Positions 8,631-17,697 of a stretch of DNA of 64,000 nt are shown one piece after another. Origin of the DNA: Rhodoferax sp. AJA081-3 (GTDB lineage: Bacteria; Pseudomonadota; Gammaproteobacteria; Burkholderiales; Burkholderiaceae_C). Both the position numbers and the translations under genes were made by a program. How positions within the stretch are numbered: position 1 is the first letter of the stretch; the number at the start of each line of letters is the position of its first letter. The notes beneath the pieces were generated by a model. It saw nothing but the letters and a program-made list of their open reading frames with translations. It was not told where the DNA came from and did not search any database. The stretch covers positions 124,001-188,000 of the forward strand of contig NZ_CP059068.1 in NCBI RefSeq assembly GCF_017798165.1. The letters run 5' to 3'.

Positions 8631-9455
8631 ATGGCCACCGACACCCTGCAGCAGAACGACACGCTGGCTGACTTTGACGCACGGTCTGTCACCCTGGGCG
8701 GCATCTGCAAAAAAGTTTATGTCGCCGGCAGCGGCCCTGCAGTCATTGTGATGACCGAGATGCCTGGCATCAGCCCACACGTAGCGCGCTTTGCCCGCTG
8801 GGTGCGCGATGCGGGCTTCACCGTTTATATGCCTTCGCTGTTCGGCATAGACGGCGCGGTGCCCAGTGCGAAGGAGGGCATGGCGGTGATGCAGCGGGCC
8901 TGTGTCAGTGCCGAGTTTCGCGCGCTGGCTGCCAATCAGACCAGCCCGGTAACCCTGTGGCTGCGCGCACTGGCCCGGTTGGCGCACCAGCAGTGTGGTG
9001 GCCCCGGCGTGGGCGCCATCGGCATGTGCTTCACAGGTAACTTCGCGTTGACCATGATGCTGGAGCCCGCGGTGCTGGCCCCCGTGTTGTGCCAGCCCTC
9101 GTTACCCTTCAACGACCCCGCGGGCCTGGAGATCGCCCCGGACGATCTAGCCGCCGTGCGCGACCGCCTGGAGCGGGACAAACTCACCGTGATGGCCTAC
9201 CGCTTTGCGGGCGACAAGTACTGCAAGGCGGAGCGCTTTGCGGCCTACCAGGCTGCCTTGGGCGAACGCTTCGTGGCGCGGGTGCTGCCGGACAGTGCGG
9301 CCCAGCGCGAGGGTCTGTCGCCGTTCTTCGAGCACGTGGTGGCCAGCCCGCACAGTGTGGTGACAGCCCATCTGATCGACGAGGCGGGTCAGCCCACGAT
9401 TGCCGCGCGGGACGAAATACTGGGGTTCTTTGCAGAGCGGCTATTGGGAACTTAG
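8631..9455 (+). CDS. Dienelactone hydrolase family protein
   Basis: 274 residues of alpha/beta hydrolase type. The nucleophile elbow is VGAIGMCFTGNFAL, with cysteine in the nucleophile position as in dienelactone hydrolases. A histidine in VASPHSVVTAHLID is a plausible catalytic partner. The early segment VIVMTEMPGISPHVARFARW and GFTVYMPSLFG matches the family N-terminus. DLH opens lactone rings in aromatic degradation, but many paralogues have other roles. An AAGGAG site lies just before the ATG, and tight spacing to the tautomerase gene indicates an operon. A mini-repeat follows the stop. Confidence 0.82.
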   Translation: MATDTLQQNDTLADFDARSVTLGGICKKVYVAGSGPAVIVMTEMPGISPHVARFARWVRDAGFTVYMPSLFGIDGAVPSAKEGMAVMQRACVSAEFRALAANQTSPVTLWLRALARLAHQQCGGPGVGAIGMCFTGNFALTMMLEPAVLAPVLCQPSLPFNDPAGLEIAPDDLAAVRDRLERDKLTVMAYRFAGDKYCKAERFAAYQAALGERFVARVLPDSAAQREGLSPFFEHVVASPHSVVTAHLIDEAGQPTIAARDEILGFFAERLLGT

Positions 9456-9475
9456 TTGGTTAACAACCATTTTGG

Positions 9476-9533
9476 TCAAACTGGGCTGTAGCCCCCGTGA
9501 AATATGGTTGTATAGCTATAAACTGCATAGCGT
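9476..9533 (+). repeat. Mini-repeat copy B
   Basis: TCAAACTGGGCTGTAGCCCC, CGTGAAATATGGTTGTATAG and CTATAAACTGCATAGCG run consecutively. This is one of the best-preserved copies and lies 20 bases after the dienelactone hydrolase stop. Confidence 0.85.
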
Positions 9534-9870
9534 TTTTCGCCTCATTTCGCTCAGATCAGCGGTTGAGGCGCTGGCGCGCGGGCTATGCTGGCCCCTGGGG
9601 ACGCTGGGGATTTGCCATACAGACTACCGGACTGCTGCAGTGGGGCGGAAGCCGATGGCAACCAATGCCGGCTTTCTGGAAATCCAGTGGAAGAGCTCCG
9701 CCTCCTCAAAGACCCCTTGGGGGCCTCTAAATCTGCTTGACCTGAGCTGTCTGCGGCCTCCCAAACACTACCCAACACTACACGTCTAGCGTGGTGTCAG
9801 AGTTATTGATTTCTATGATTTTGCGGGCTAGCGATGGCAGGGCCCCAGCTAGGAATATTCAAACGCAACT
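9534..9870. other. Gene-free accessory stretch
   Basis: About 340 bases with no convincing coding region. Bases 9637-9652 (GCAGTGGGGCGGAAGC) recur exactly at 18296-18311, in another accessory patch. A small imperfect hairpin is centred on CACGTCTAGCGTG near 9780. Nothing else was recognised. Confidence 0.6.
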
Positions 9871-10983
9871 TTACCGATTTGGCATTTTCTGGATGGCTTG
9901 TACCGCGCGTTTGCCTTCTGCCGACAAGAAAGGGGCAAGGCGGTCATAGGGCAACGAGACATCCACCGCGCCTTGGCAAAATTGGAAAGGTGTTGGCACG
10001 ATACCCCTGAATACAAAACCCTCTCGACTGGGATATACATCGGATAGCCTGTATTCGGCAGCTTCAAAGCACGCGACGTCATCTTTGTGCATTTGGGTGC
10101 TACCCACTCTTAAGACCAACTTTGCCAACGGCGTTGTTCGCCATTCCTTTTTCCAAAGCGCGTGGAGTTCCGGCTTAAACCATTGACTGGAATCTACCTT
10201 CTGGCCATCGGTCAGTCGATAGGTTGCCATCTCTACCCCATACCGCATGCCATAACCACATTCAAATCCACTGTGAGAACTCACAACGACATATGGCCCT
10301 GCGGCATGCGAAAACCTCTGCTCGAACCCAAGCGCAGGTGGGTTCTCGCCAAATCGCTGCCGAAATTCGAGCGAACAGCTCAAAATGGATTCCGTGTTGG
10401 CCAATAAGTCCGCCCAAAGCAAGCGGTTCACTTTTGCCACACCGGGCTCGGTGCCGAACAATTGAATGCCCCGAATCACGGGTTCATCGCTGCCCTGTAT
10501 CTTCGGCCCTGTGACAGGGAAAGCTTCACTCCTGCTCTGTGGCTCTTTCGGAGTTTTGATTGGCTTTAGCGCGGAAAAGCGTCGAGCGTTGTATTCATCT
10601 TCTGGGCTGCGACTTGCGACCACGGGAAAGCGCTTTTTTCCATCTAGAGAGTGCCATTCGCCAAGGAGTTGCTTGTCATGGCATGTCAGCGTGATACGTC
10701 CTGAAGGCTTGTTGTCGCCATCGAACTCTGTCCAAATCGGTTGCATCGACTCTTGCTTGAGCAGCATGTCAACCATGCTCACGCGGTAGTACATGCTCCC
10801 AACGCGGCGCTCTTCCAATGATTTTTCGGGTGTGGGGTCTAAGGCCATGGTGATGGGTACGTTACCGATCTTGCCGACATAAACACCCGGATCGCAACTG
10901 CTCTCCTGGGCATTGACCGCACCTGCAATGCAAAACCAAACAGGAACAACGAATTTTTGATATCGAAACATCGGCTTTTTCAA
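9871..10983 (-). CDS. Orphan exported protein, low GC
   Basis: 370 residues starting MKKPMFRYQKFVVPVWFC, with a signal peptide ending near VNAQES. The mature protein has several cysteines (SSCDPGVYVG, LTCHDK, SCSLEF, FECGYGMRYG, VACFEA, FQFCQGAV), as expected for a disulfide-bonded periplasmic protein. No domain was recognised. Its base composition is visibly more AT-rich than the flanking genes and both flanks are long and gene-free, which suggests acquisition by transfer. The reading frame is intact and the signal peptide is well formed, so it is likely a real gene. Confidence 0.7.
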   Translation of the reverse strand: MKKPMFRYQKFVVPVWFCIAGAVNAQESSCDPGVYVGKIGNVPITMALDPTPEKSLEERRVGSMYYRVSMVDMLLKQESMQPIWTEFDGDNKPSGRITLTCHDKQLLGEWHSLDGKKRFPVVASRSPEDEYNARRFSALKPIKTPKEPQSRSEAFPVTGPKIQGSDEPVIRGIQLFGTEPGVAKVNRLLWADLLANTESILSCSLEFRQRFGENPPALGFEQRFSHAAGPYVVVSSHSGFECGYGMRYGVEMATYRLTDGQKVDSSQWFKPELHALWKKEWRTTPLAKLVLRVGSTQMHKDDVACFEAAEYRLSDVYPSREGFVFRGIVPTPFQFCQGAVDVSLPYDRLAPFLSAEGKRAVQAIQKMPNR

Positions 10984-11444
10984 GGCGGATTCCCTTCTAG
11001 TGCAATCTGCGTTTCACCCCAATCACGCGTTGGGCGAAGACTGGGCAAACTTGCATCGAAATTGAGAGTAGTTTCAAACTGCCACCTAGAGCGCCTACGA
11101 CCTGACGAATGAGAAGTTCAACCACATTACGCCAAGTATGGCAGGGGTTTGAGCCTCCCATAATCTTTGACCTGTGCAGCTAGGGCCGTCGTAGCAGCTC
11201 AAACGCGAGACCTTTGGCGAATGAAATGCTTTGGATCTGCCGCGCACACCGTCAACTCCGTGACGCATGTGAATCGCCGTTTCGCTTCGTTACCAATCTG
11301 CGCGTCATCGTCCTCCCCCGCGAAGGCCCGTGTGCAGAGGCGAAGTGCTTATTAAAGTCAGTTATGGAGCGACCAGTTGGCAAACCGCTGCATCCGCTAT
11401 GTGTCTTAAACGGCTGTTGCCCCCAACATCCCAATCGATACAGC
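10984..11444. other. Gene-free accessory stretch upstream of the orphan gene
   Basis: About 460 bases without a supported gene. Short open frames are present but have no ribosome site or recognisable protein. The promoter of the orphan exported gene should lie in the first 100 bases. GCGTTGGGC at 11026-11034 resembles an attC core but lacks a partner box. Confidence 0.55.
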
Positions 11445-12602
11445 CTAAACGTCGCGCAACCCGTATTTCACAATCAGGCGTGCCCGCCGCTCAGGATCAA
11501 AATTGATCCGACTCGGGTCCCGGTTCACCGCAGCCAAGAGCCTTTTGTCCATCACCGCAAACCACAACGGCGGCATATAGGCCAATGGGAACATGCCAAA
11601 GTAGCCATTGGGCAGTTGTGGCGCTTCTTCAAAATGCCGTAGCGACTGAAAGCGCCGCAGCGGGTGGGCGTGGTGGTCTGAATGGCGTTGCAGGTGGAAG
11701 GTGGCCCAGTTGGAGAACACGTGGTTGCTGTTCCAGGAATGCTGGGGTTTGCATGGCTCGTACCGGCCTTGCGCATTCTTCTGGCGCAGCAAGCCGTAGT
11801 GTTCGATGTAGTTGGCGGAGGTAAGTTGAAAGTTGGACCACAGTGCCGCCGGCACCAAAAACCACAACACTCCGGCGCCCAGCCATACACACAAGCTGCC
11901 CCACAGTAGTACCGTTATCAGCGCGGGCTGCAGGATCTCGTTGTGCCATGACCAAAAGGCCTGGCCATCAACGCGCATGCGTTCGCGCTCCAGTGCCCAC
12001 GCACGGCGAAAGGCACCGGGCATCTCGCGCCACACAAAGCGCCAAATGGACTCACCCATGCGAGACGAGGCGGGGTCTTCGGGCGTGGCTACATCGCGGT
12101 GGTGGCCGCGGTTGTGCTCTACCGTGAAGTGCCCATAAAACGTGGGTGCCAGGATCAGTTTGGCCAGCCATCGTTCCAGAGGCGCACGCTTGTGGCCGAT
12201 TTCGTGGCCCAGGTTGATGCAGAAACCGCCTACGCCGCCGGTAGAAATAACCAAGCCCAACAGGCCGAGCCAGGTCAGCGGCGCCGTCTGGCTGAACCAT
12301 GCTGCGTAGATGAACGCACCCCAGAGCAAGGGCAACAGTGCAAAGGTTACGCGCCGGTAGTACGGGTCGGCCTCCAGGGCTGGCACGGCCGATTCGGGTG
12401 GGTTGCTGGTGTCAGTGCCCAATACAAAATCCAGCAACGGGGCTACCAGGTAGGTAAACACCACGGGTATCCACAGCATCAGGGTTATCGGGTGCCATTG
12501 CCACAACAGAGGCCCCGCGGCTATGGACAACGGAACGAGCAGCGACACGATCCAGGCCAGGCGTTTGTTGTCACGGTAGGGTGCGGCAGTGGTGTGGGGC
12601 AT
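11445..12602 (-). CDS. alkB: Alkane 1-monooxygenase (AlkB-type di-iron membrane hydroxylase)
   Basis: 385 residues, an integral membrane enzyme that inserts one oxygen atom into the terminal carbon of n-alkanes. The histidine clusters of the di-iron site are all present: GHEIGHKRA, EHNRGHHRDVATPEDPASS, the NYIEHYGL segment and LQRHSDHHAHP. About six hydrophobic helices surround them. It needs rubredoxin and a reductase for electrons; neither is encoded in this window. The start gives MPHTTAAPYRDNKRLAW, and a divergent AraC-type regulator gene begins 95 bases away. The GC content returns to the chromosomal norm here, so the gene is not obviously part of the island beside it. Confidence 0.93.
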   Translation of the reverse strand: MPHTTAAPYRDNKRLAWIVSLLVPLSIAAGPLLWQWHPITLMLWIPVVFTYLVAPLLDFVLGTDTSNPPESAVPALEADPYYRRVTFALLPLLWGAFIYAAWFSQTAPLTWLGLLGLVISTGGVGGFCINLGHEIGHKRAPLERWLAKLILAPTFYGHFTVEHNRGHHRDVATPEDPASSRMGESIWRFVWREMPGAFRRAWALERERMRVDGQAFWSWHNEILQPALITVLLWGSLCVWLGAGVLWFLVPAALWSNFQLTSANYIEHYGLLRQKNAQGRYEPCKPQHSWNSNHVFSNWATFHLQRHSDHHAHPLRRFQSLRHFEEAPQLPNGYFGMFPLAYMPPLWFAVMDKRLLAAVNRDPSRINFDPERRARLIVKYGLRDV

Positions 12603-12696
12603 GGCTAGGGTCTCCGGTAGTCAGCGCAGTGTGGATCACCTGGGAGTGGGTAACCACCGATGCAATGGTCAATAAATCGTCATAAAGTGCCAAGCT

Positions 12697-13728
12697 ATGG
12701 TTTCCACCTATGCAACCGCAGCCAACCCATCTGGCGTCCACCCCGTCTACGCACGGCTGTTGCGCATGTTGCTGGAACGGTCCGATGTGGACAGCGACCG
12801 GGTGTTGGCCAGTGCCCATTTGCAATGGGACTCCCTGGTGCGGGACGAGGCCCGGCTGGAGTCCGCTACGGTGGTCTGTCTGGTGCAATCGGCCATTGCC
12901 GCTACGGTCAAGCCATGGTTGGGACTGGATTTGGGCTGGCAGGCACCTATCTCGGCGCATGGTGACCTGGCCTATGCCGCCGTCACCGCCCCCGATCTTG
13001 GTACGGCCTTGACGGTGCTGGCGCGTTATGGCGTGTTGCGTGACGACACCTTTAGCTGGACCCTGGACCACAGTCCCCAGGGCGCCACCCTGCACGCCGT
13101 GCAACGCACCGATTGGGGTGCCGCCAATGCCTTTGTCATGGATACCGTAGTGGCCGCCTTTTTGCGGGTTATTGAGGCCGCGCTTGGCCAATGGCCCAAT
13201 GGTGTGCGGCTGGACCTGCCAACGCCCAGGCCACCGTGGGCCGCGCAGTATGCGCGTGTATCGCCGCTGGAAGTGCGTTTTGCGCAGCCAGCCCTGTCGT
13301 TCACATTTGCGCGCGCCGCACTGGCGCTGCCGTGTATAGGTAGCGATGCACAGGCCCATGCGAATGCATGCCGTGCCTGCGAGACCCAGCTGTCGGCCAT
13401 CGGATCGGCAGGTTACACCCACAAGGTGGCGCGCGCACTGGCCAACGCTGGTGCGGGACGCTACCCGCAACTGGACGCGGTGGCAGGGCAGTGCGGCGTC
13501 TCTGCCCGCACCCTGATGCGCCAGCTGCGTGCCGAAGGCACATCCTTCCAGGCGCTGTTGGATACAGATCGCAAAGCACGCGCACAATGGCTTTTGCAGC
13601 AAAAACGTCTGAGTGTGGAAGAGGTGGCCGCGCAGTTGGGTTATGCAGACACCTCCAACTTCAGCCGCACTGTGCGCCGGTGGTTTGGCGTGACACCACG
13701 GGCGCTGCGCCAGGCCCTGCCGTCCTGA
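12697..13728 (+). CDS. AraC-family transcriptional regulator (OruR/ArgR-like sensor domain)
   Basis: 343 residues. The first ~200 residues resemble the arabinose-binding-like sensor domain of long AraC regulators (SVV-type VCLVQSAIAATVKPWLGLDLGW ... AYAAVTAPDLGTALTVLARY). The C-terminal 100 residues contain two helix-turn-helix motifs (LDAVAGQCGVSARTLMRQL and LSVEEVAAQLGYADTSNFSR) and end in FGVTPRALRQ. It is divergent from alkB, an arrangement often seen for alkane-responsive regulators, so local control of alkB is likely but inferred. Confidence 0.88.
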   Translation: MVSTYATAANPSGVHPVYARLLRMLLERSDVDSDRVLASAHLQWDSLVRDEARLESATVVCLVQSAIAATVKPWLGLDLGWQAPISAHGDLAYAAVTAPDLGTALTVLARYGVLRDDTFSWTLDHSPQGATLHAVQRTDWGAANAFVMDTVVAAFLRVIEAALGQWPNGVRLDLPTPRPPWAAQYARVSPLEVRFAQPALSFTFARAALALPCIGSDAQAHANACRACETQLSAIGSAGYTHKVARALANAGAGRYPQLDAVAGQCGVSARTLMRQLRAEGTSFQALLDTDRKARAQWLLQQKRLSVEEVAAQLGYADTSNFSRTVRRWFGVTPRALRQALPS

Positions 13729-13783
13729 TCCGGCTAGGATCGAAGGTTTTTGTCGACCGATGCACCCCGGAGTACGGACCCCT

Positions 13784-14563
13784 ATGCACTTCACCCATTT
13801 GACCGACCGAGCGCTGGCGCTTGTTCGGCGTGTTTTTTCCATCGGCTGTGCTGCAATGCTGTTTTCTGCCCTGGCATTCGCGGCGGAGCCCGTCGGTTTT
13901 GGCTCCCACGGCATGGCCGTGTTTGGTGGGCGCGACGGGCTGTATGCCTCGCACCTGCCCATGTTCCATGCGCCGCACGATACCCAGGTGTTGTTGCGCT
14001 TCCACCTGGCAGACCCCCGTGTGGACGCAAGCTTGCGCGCCCGGTTGGCCCTGCGGCCGCAGTTGTGGACGCTGGACCCCGAGCACTTTGACCTGCACCG
14101 GCTGCAGCCCGGTCACGAGCAGCCGTTGAAGCAATTCAACGCCCGTTTTGTGCAGGGCCATTTTGAGCGCGGTGGCGTTCAGCGTTTTGCAGGGCAGACC
14201 GTGGTGGTGGACGAGGTGTTGCTGTTCAAGCCGCTGGACTTCACGCCCGCCATCGATTCCCAAGTGGCGCGCAGCGCAGGTAGTTATCTGCTGCTGGGCG
14301 CTGGGCGGGAGTTTTTTGCGGTGAAAGAGATTGACCGCCGCCCCGACTTTGACACCATTGTGGCCATGAAGCCACTGCCCCATGCCAAACAGCCCAAGTC
14401 GGATGGCGGGCAAGCACGCACGCAGATCAGGCGTTTTCTGCTGCCCACCGATGATTTAAAAGCCCCGACCCGGCCGTCTTTACAAACGGCGTTGCAGGCG
14501 CAGGTGGGCGGTGCACTGCAGGTGGGTAAAACGCTGTACTTCGAGACCGAAGATCTGAAGTAG
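13784..14563 (+). CDS. Exported protein of unknown function
   Basis: 259 residues with a signal peptide (two arginines, then IGCAAMLFSALAFAAEP). The mature start has HGMAVFGGRDGLYASHLPMF followed by DTQVLLRFHL, and a later SYLLLGAGREFFAVKEI. I do not recognise a named domain, though the pattern looks like a conserved burkholderial exported protein. An ATG at 13760 is in frame, but a GGAG sits at a reasonable distance before 13784, so that start is preferred. The gene is convergent with the binding-protein gene that follows. Confidence 0.72.
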   Translation: MHFTHLTDRALALVRRVFSIGCAAMLFSALAFAAEPVGFGSHGMAVFGGRDGLYASHLPMFHAPHDTQVLLRFHLADPRVDASLRARLALRPQLWTLDPEHFDLHRLQPGHEQPLKQFNARFVQGHFERGGVQRFAGQTVVVDEVLLFKPLDFTPAIDSQVARSAGSYLLLGAGREFFAVKEIDRRPDFDTIVAMKPLPHAKQPKSDGGQARTQIRRFLLPTDDLKAPTRPSLQTALQAQVGGALQVGKTLYFETEDLK

Positions 14564-14589
14564 CAGGCAAGCCCTCTGGTCGGGGTGGC

Positions 14590-15384
14590 TCAGGGTGAAA
14601 CGTTGGGCTCGGGCCTGATGCGCGTTGGCGTTTCGCCTGGCAGCCACTTGGCATAAATGGCGGCGTAACTGCCATCACGTTTCATGCTGTCCAGTGCAGA
14701 CTGCCACTTGGCCACGATGTCCTTGGAGGTTGTGGCAGAGAAGGCGATGTAGGTCTGTATGCTGGTCACCGTGTACAGCAGCTCCAGGTCGTTGGGCTGG
14801 GCACCGGCTTTTTCGAGCAGGTCGGGCAGGGTTACGTTGGACGTAAACATCAGCGGAGCCCGGTCGTTCAGGGCCATCTTCACCATGGTCTCCGGTTTGG
14901 GGACCAGCTCCAGATTGGTGAAGCCCAGCTTTTGCAGTAACTGGTGGGTATAAAAGTCTCGCACCACCATGATGCGCTCGACCGACTTGGCGTCGTCCAG
15001 GCTGGCAATCGCCAAGCCCGATCCGCGTTTGCCATACAACGACGCCCGGGACGCAGAGATGGGCCCCACCCATTGAAACAATTCCTCACGGGCAGCCGTG
15101 CGGGCCATGGCAAAGATCGCCACATTGGGCTCCGAGCTGACCGCACGGTAGGCACGGGTCCACGGCTGTATCTCTATGGTGTTTTTGTTGCCCACGCGGC
15201 GCTGTATTTCTTGCACCACGACCACCCCCAAACCCTTGGTCTGGCCGTTCTCAGAAAAACTCAGGGGCCGGTTCTCGTCCGCCAGAATCTGCAAATCCGT
15301 AGCAAGCGCACCGCAGGCCAGCAGGGCCAGCCAACCGGCAACAAGGCTGGGCAGGGCGTATCGGCGGAAGGCGAAATCTGGCAT
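14590..15384 (-). CDS. Periplasmic solute-binding protein, family 3 type
   Basis: 264 residues with a signal peptide (SLVAGWLALLACGALATD). The mature sequence opens LQILADENRPLSFSENGQTKGLGVVVVQEI, the beginning of an SBP_bac_3 domain, and continues with EIQPWTRAYRAV and FAMARTAAREELFQWVGPI. It ends with the typical MKRDGSYAAIYAKWLPGE. No permease or ATPase gene is adjacent, so it may serve a distant transporter or a sensor. The ligand is unknown. It is the last gene of a leftward group, with its start 8 bases from the alpha/beta hydrolase stop. Confidence 0.82.
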   Translation of the reverse strand: MPDFAFRRYALPSLVAGWLALLACGALATDLQILADENRPLSFSENGQTKGLGVVVVQEIQRRVGNKNTIEIQPWTRAYRAVSSEPNVAIFAMARTAAREELFQWVGPISASRASLYGKRGSGLAIASLDDAKSVERIMVVRDFYTHQLLQKLGFTNLELVPKPETMVKMALNDRAPLMFTSNVTLPDLLEKAGAQPNDLELLYTVTSIQTYIAFSATTSKDIVAKWQSALDSMKRDGSYAAIYAKWLPGETPTRIRPEPNVSP

Positions 15385-15392
15385 TCGGTGGC

Positions 15393-16220
15393 CTAGGCAG
15401 ATGGGGTGCGTAAAAAATCGCGGATGGCGAAGAGCGTATTGTCCGGCGTTTCGGTCATTTGGTGGTGGCCTACGGGTAAGTTGACCACTTGCACCGCCTT
15501 GCCGCTGGTTTTTGCCTTGGCAATCAGCGGCTGCGCGGCCTTGGCGGCCGTCATTTGGTCCTGCTCACCCAGCACAAACAGCACCGGGCAGGTGAGGGCC
15601 TCCATGGCGGCATCCCCATTGGCATATCTATCGCAGGCCACAAAACCACGGTGGAAGACGTTGACGGCCGTGTTGCTGGCCAGCACACGTTTGCCCAGCG
15701 CCATGCTGTTGCCAAACACCCAGGTTCCAGGCCCCAGTGCCGAAGGTGGCGCGGCCAGCGTGCTGCGCGAGAACACGTTGATCATGTTCAGCGCCTTCAA
15801 CGGCTCGTTGAGCGATGTCTCTATCAGCACCGGCGACACCTTCATGGGAAACGCCGTGCCCACCAGCACCAGGTGGGTGACACGTTCCTTGAGCCGCGAT
15901 GCCGCTTCCAGCGCAATCAGTGAGCCCCAGCTGTGCCCCACCAGCGCGGCCTTTTGCACACCCGCCGCATCCAACAAGGCGGCGATGAAGTCGGCGGCTT
16001 CTTCTACCGACGACGGCGCCTCGCCGGCGCTGCGGCAGTGGCCGGGCAGGTCGACAGCCAGCACGTTGTAGCCATGGTTGGCCAGGTAGCGGCTTTGCAG
16101 ATTCCACACACTGTGGTCGTTGAGTACGCCGTGTATGAACACGACCGTGGGTTTGGCCGGGTCAAGCGCCTTGCCGCCGGTGTAGCAATAGGTCGAGTAG
16201 TTGTTGACGGTGAAGATCAT
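15393..16220 (-). CDS. Alpha/beta hydrolase
   Basis: 275 residues. The oxyanion region FIHGVLNDHSVW, the nucleophile elbow ALVGHSWGSLIALEA with serine, the acid in FVLGEQDQMT and the histidine in NLPVGHHQMTETP form a complete catalytic set. The ATG overlaps the metY stop codon by 4 bases (16217-16220), so it is translationally coupled to a sulfur-assimilation enzyme. A link such as releasing a homoserine ester or processing a thioester is possible but unsupported. Confidence 0.87.
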   Translation of the reverse strand: MIFTVNNYSTYCYTGGKALDPAKPTVVFIHGVLNDHSVWNLQSRYLANHGYNVLAVDLPGHCRSAGEAPSSVEEAADFIAALLDAAGVQKAALVGHSWGSLIALEAASRLKERVTHLVLVGTAFPMKVSPVLIETSLNEPLKALNMINVFSRSTLAAPPSALGPGTWVFGNSMALGKRVLASNTAVNVFHRGFVACDRYANGDAAMEALTCPVLFVLGEQDQMTAAKAAQPLIAKAKTSGKAVQVVNLPVGHHQMTETPDNTLFAIRDFLRTPSA

Positions 16221-17527
16221 GCTGCTTTCTCCGCCACCTTCAGGGCCCGCTTCAGGTCGTCAATCAAGTCATCGGCGTCTTCCAGCCCAATGGAGAGGCG
16301 AATCGTGCCCTGGGTGATGCCGGCGCCGGCCAGCGCCTCGTCCGTCATACGAAAGTGGGTGGTACTGGCGGGGTGGATCACCAGGCTGCGGCAGTCCCCC
16401 ACATTGGCCAGGTGGCTGAACACCTTCAGCGTCTCAATAAACTTCTTGCCTTGCTCGCGGTTGCCCTTGAGGTCAAAACTGAACACCGAGCCCGCGCCGC
16501 GTGGCAACAGTTTTTGCGCCAGCGCATGGCTGGGGTGGCTCTCCAGCAGGGGGTGGCCCACGCGGTCCACAAAAGGCTGACTGGCCAGGAACTGCACGAT
16601 CTTCTCGGTGTTGCGCATGTGGCGCTCCATGCGCAGGCCCAGCGTCTCCACACCTTGCAAGATCAGCCATGCGGTGTGCGGGCTCATACACGCGCCAAAG
16701 TCGCGCAGGCCTTCGCGCCGCGCGCGCAGCAGGAAGGCGCCTACCGTGCTTTCCTCGCTGAAGTTCATGTTGTGAAAGCCGGCATAAGGCGCGGCCAACT
16801 CTTCGAATTTGCCAGTTCGTTCGTAGGACCGGGCCCAGTCAAAACTGCCGCCGTCGACGACGATGCCGCCCACCACCGTGCCGTGGCCAGACAAAAATTT
16901 TGTGGCCGAGTGGTAGACCAGATCGGCGCCCAGTTCTAAAGGCTTCATTAGCCAGGGGGAGGTGAGGGTGGAGTCCACCAGTAGCGGCACACCGGCCTCG
17001 TGCGCTATTGCACTGACGGTAGGAATGTCCAGCACATCCAGCCCGGGGTTGCCCACGGTTTCGCCAAACAGCAGTTTGGTGTTGGGCTGTATAGCGGCCT
17101 TCCAACCATCCATATCACCGGGTTTGACAAAGGTGGTCTCAATGCCAAAGCGGCGCATTGTGTAGTGCAATAAGTTTTGCGAACCGCCATACAGCGCCGT
17201 GCTGGCCACAATGTGTGAACCTGCGCCCATCAGTGTGGCAATGCTCAGGTGCAGCGCGGCCTGACCGCTGGCAGTGGTGATGGCGCCAATGCCGCCTTCG
17301 AGTGCCGCTACCCGCTGCTCCAGTACGGCATTAGTCGGGTTGCTGATGCGGCTGTAGACGTGTCCCGCACGTTCCAGGTTGAACAGCGATTGCGCGTGTT
17401 CGCTGGACTCAAAAACAAACGAGGTGGTCAGGTGGATGGGCGTGGCCCTTGCACCCGTGGTCGGGTCGGGTGATGCGCCTGCGTGCAGGGCCAGCGTGTC
17501 AAAACCGGGGTCGGCGTAGCCGGGCAT
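16217..17527 (-). CDS. metY: O-acetylhomoserine sulfhydrylase
   Basis: 436 residues of the Cys/Met metabolism PLP enzyme family. It makes homocysteine from O-acetylhomoserine and sulfide. Family marks are FDTLALHAGASPDPTTGAR, YSRISNPTNAVLEQRVAALE, TASGQAALHL, the PLP lysine in VYHSATKFLSGHGTVVGG, and SLVIHPASTTH near the end. That length and the FDTLALHAG start favour MetY over MetB or MetC. The ATG at 17527 is preceded by GGAG; a longer frame to 17635 is not family-like. No riboswitch was seen upstream. Confidence 0.92.
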   Translation of the reverse strand: MPGYADPGFDTLALHAGASPDPTTGARATPIHLTTSFVFESSEHAQSLFNLERAGHVYSRISNPTNAVLEQRVAALEGGIGAITTASGQAALHLSIATLMGAGSHIVASTALYGGSQNLLHYTMRRFGIETTFVKPGDMDGWKAAIQPNTKLLFGETVGNPGLDVLDIPTVSAIAHEAGVPLLVDSTLTSPWLMKPLELGADLVYHSATKFLSGHGTVVGGIVVDGGSFDWARSYERTGKFEELAAPYAGFHNMNFSEESTVGAFLLRARREGLRDFGACMSPHTAWLILQGVETLGLRMERHMRNTEKIVQFLASQPFVDRVGHPLLESHPSHALAQKLLPRGAGSVFSFDLKGNREQGKKFIETLKVFSHLANVGDCRSLVIHPASTTHFRMTDEALAGAGITQGTIRLSIGLEDADDLIDDLKRALKVAEKAA

Positions 17528-17640
17528 AAAGTCTCCACGGAGTGTTTGGGTTGTGATCCAGTGATTGTGGGCTATATTTGGGTGAGATTTTTCACCATGC
17601 GCCACAGGAAAATAGCTATGAATCCCCACGCTCACAAGTG

Positions 17641-17697
17641 TTCGCTGCCCCCCGGGGGGGCGCCTGCCTCCTTTGAGGCGGCTCGGCAGGAGGCAAT
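17641..17697 (+). repeat. GC-rich palindromic intergenic element, copy 1
   Basis: TTCGCTGCCCCCCGGGGGGG followed by a second stem region (CCTGCC ... GGCAGG) sits directly before the CBS-domain gene. Its end supplies the AGGAGG ribosome site of that gene. A related element lies between gcvH and gcvP, in the same orientation relative to the next gene. Confidence 0.6.

Noticed and set aside
9400..9789. A 129-codon forward frame after the dienelactone hydrolase
   Set aside because: It begins inside the hydrolase gene in another frame, runs through the mini-repeat, and has no recognisable protein character.
11026..11034. GCGTTGGGC as an attC core
   Set aside because: No RYYYAAC partner within 150 bases on the correct side and no hairpin; a 7-base match is expected by chance.
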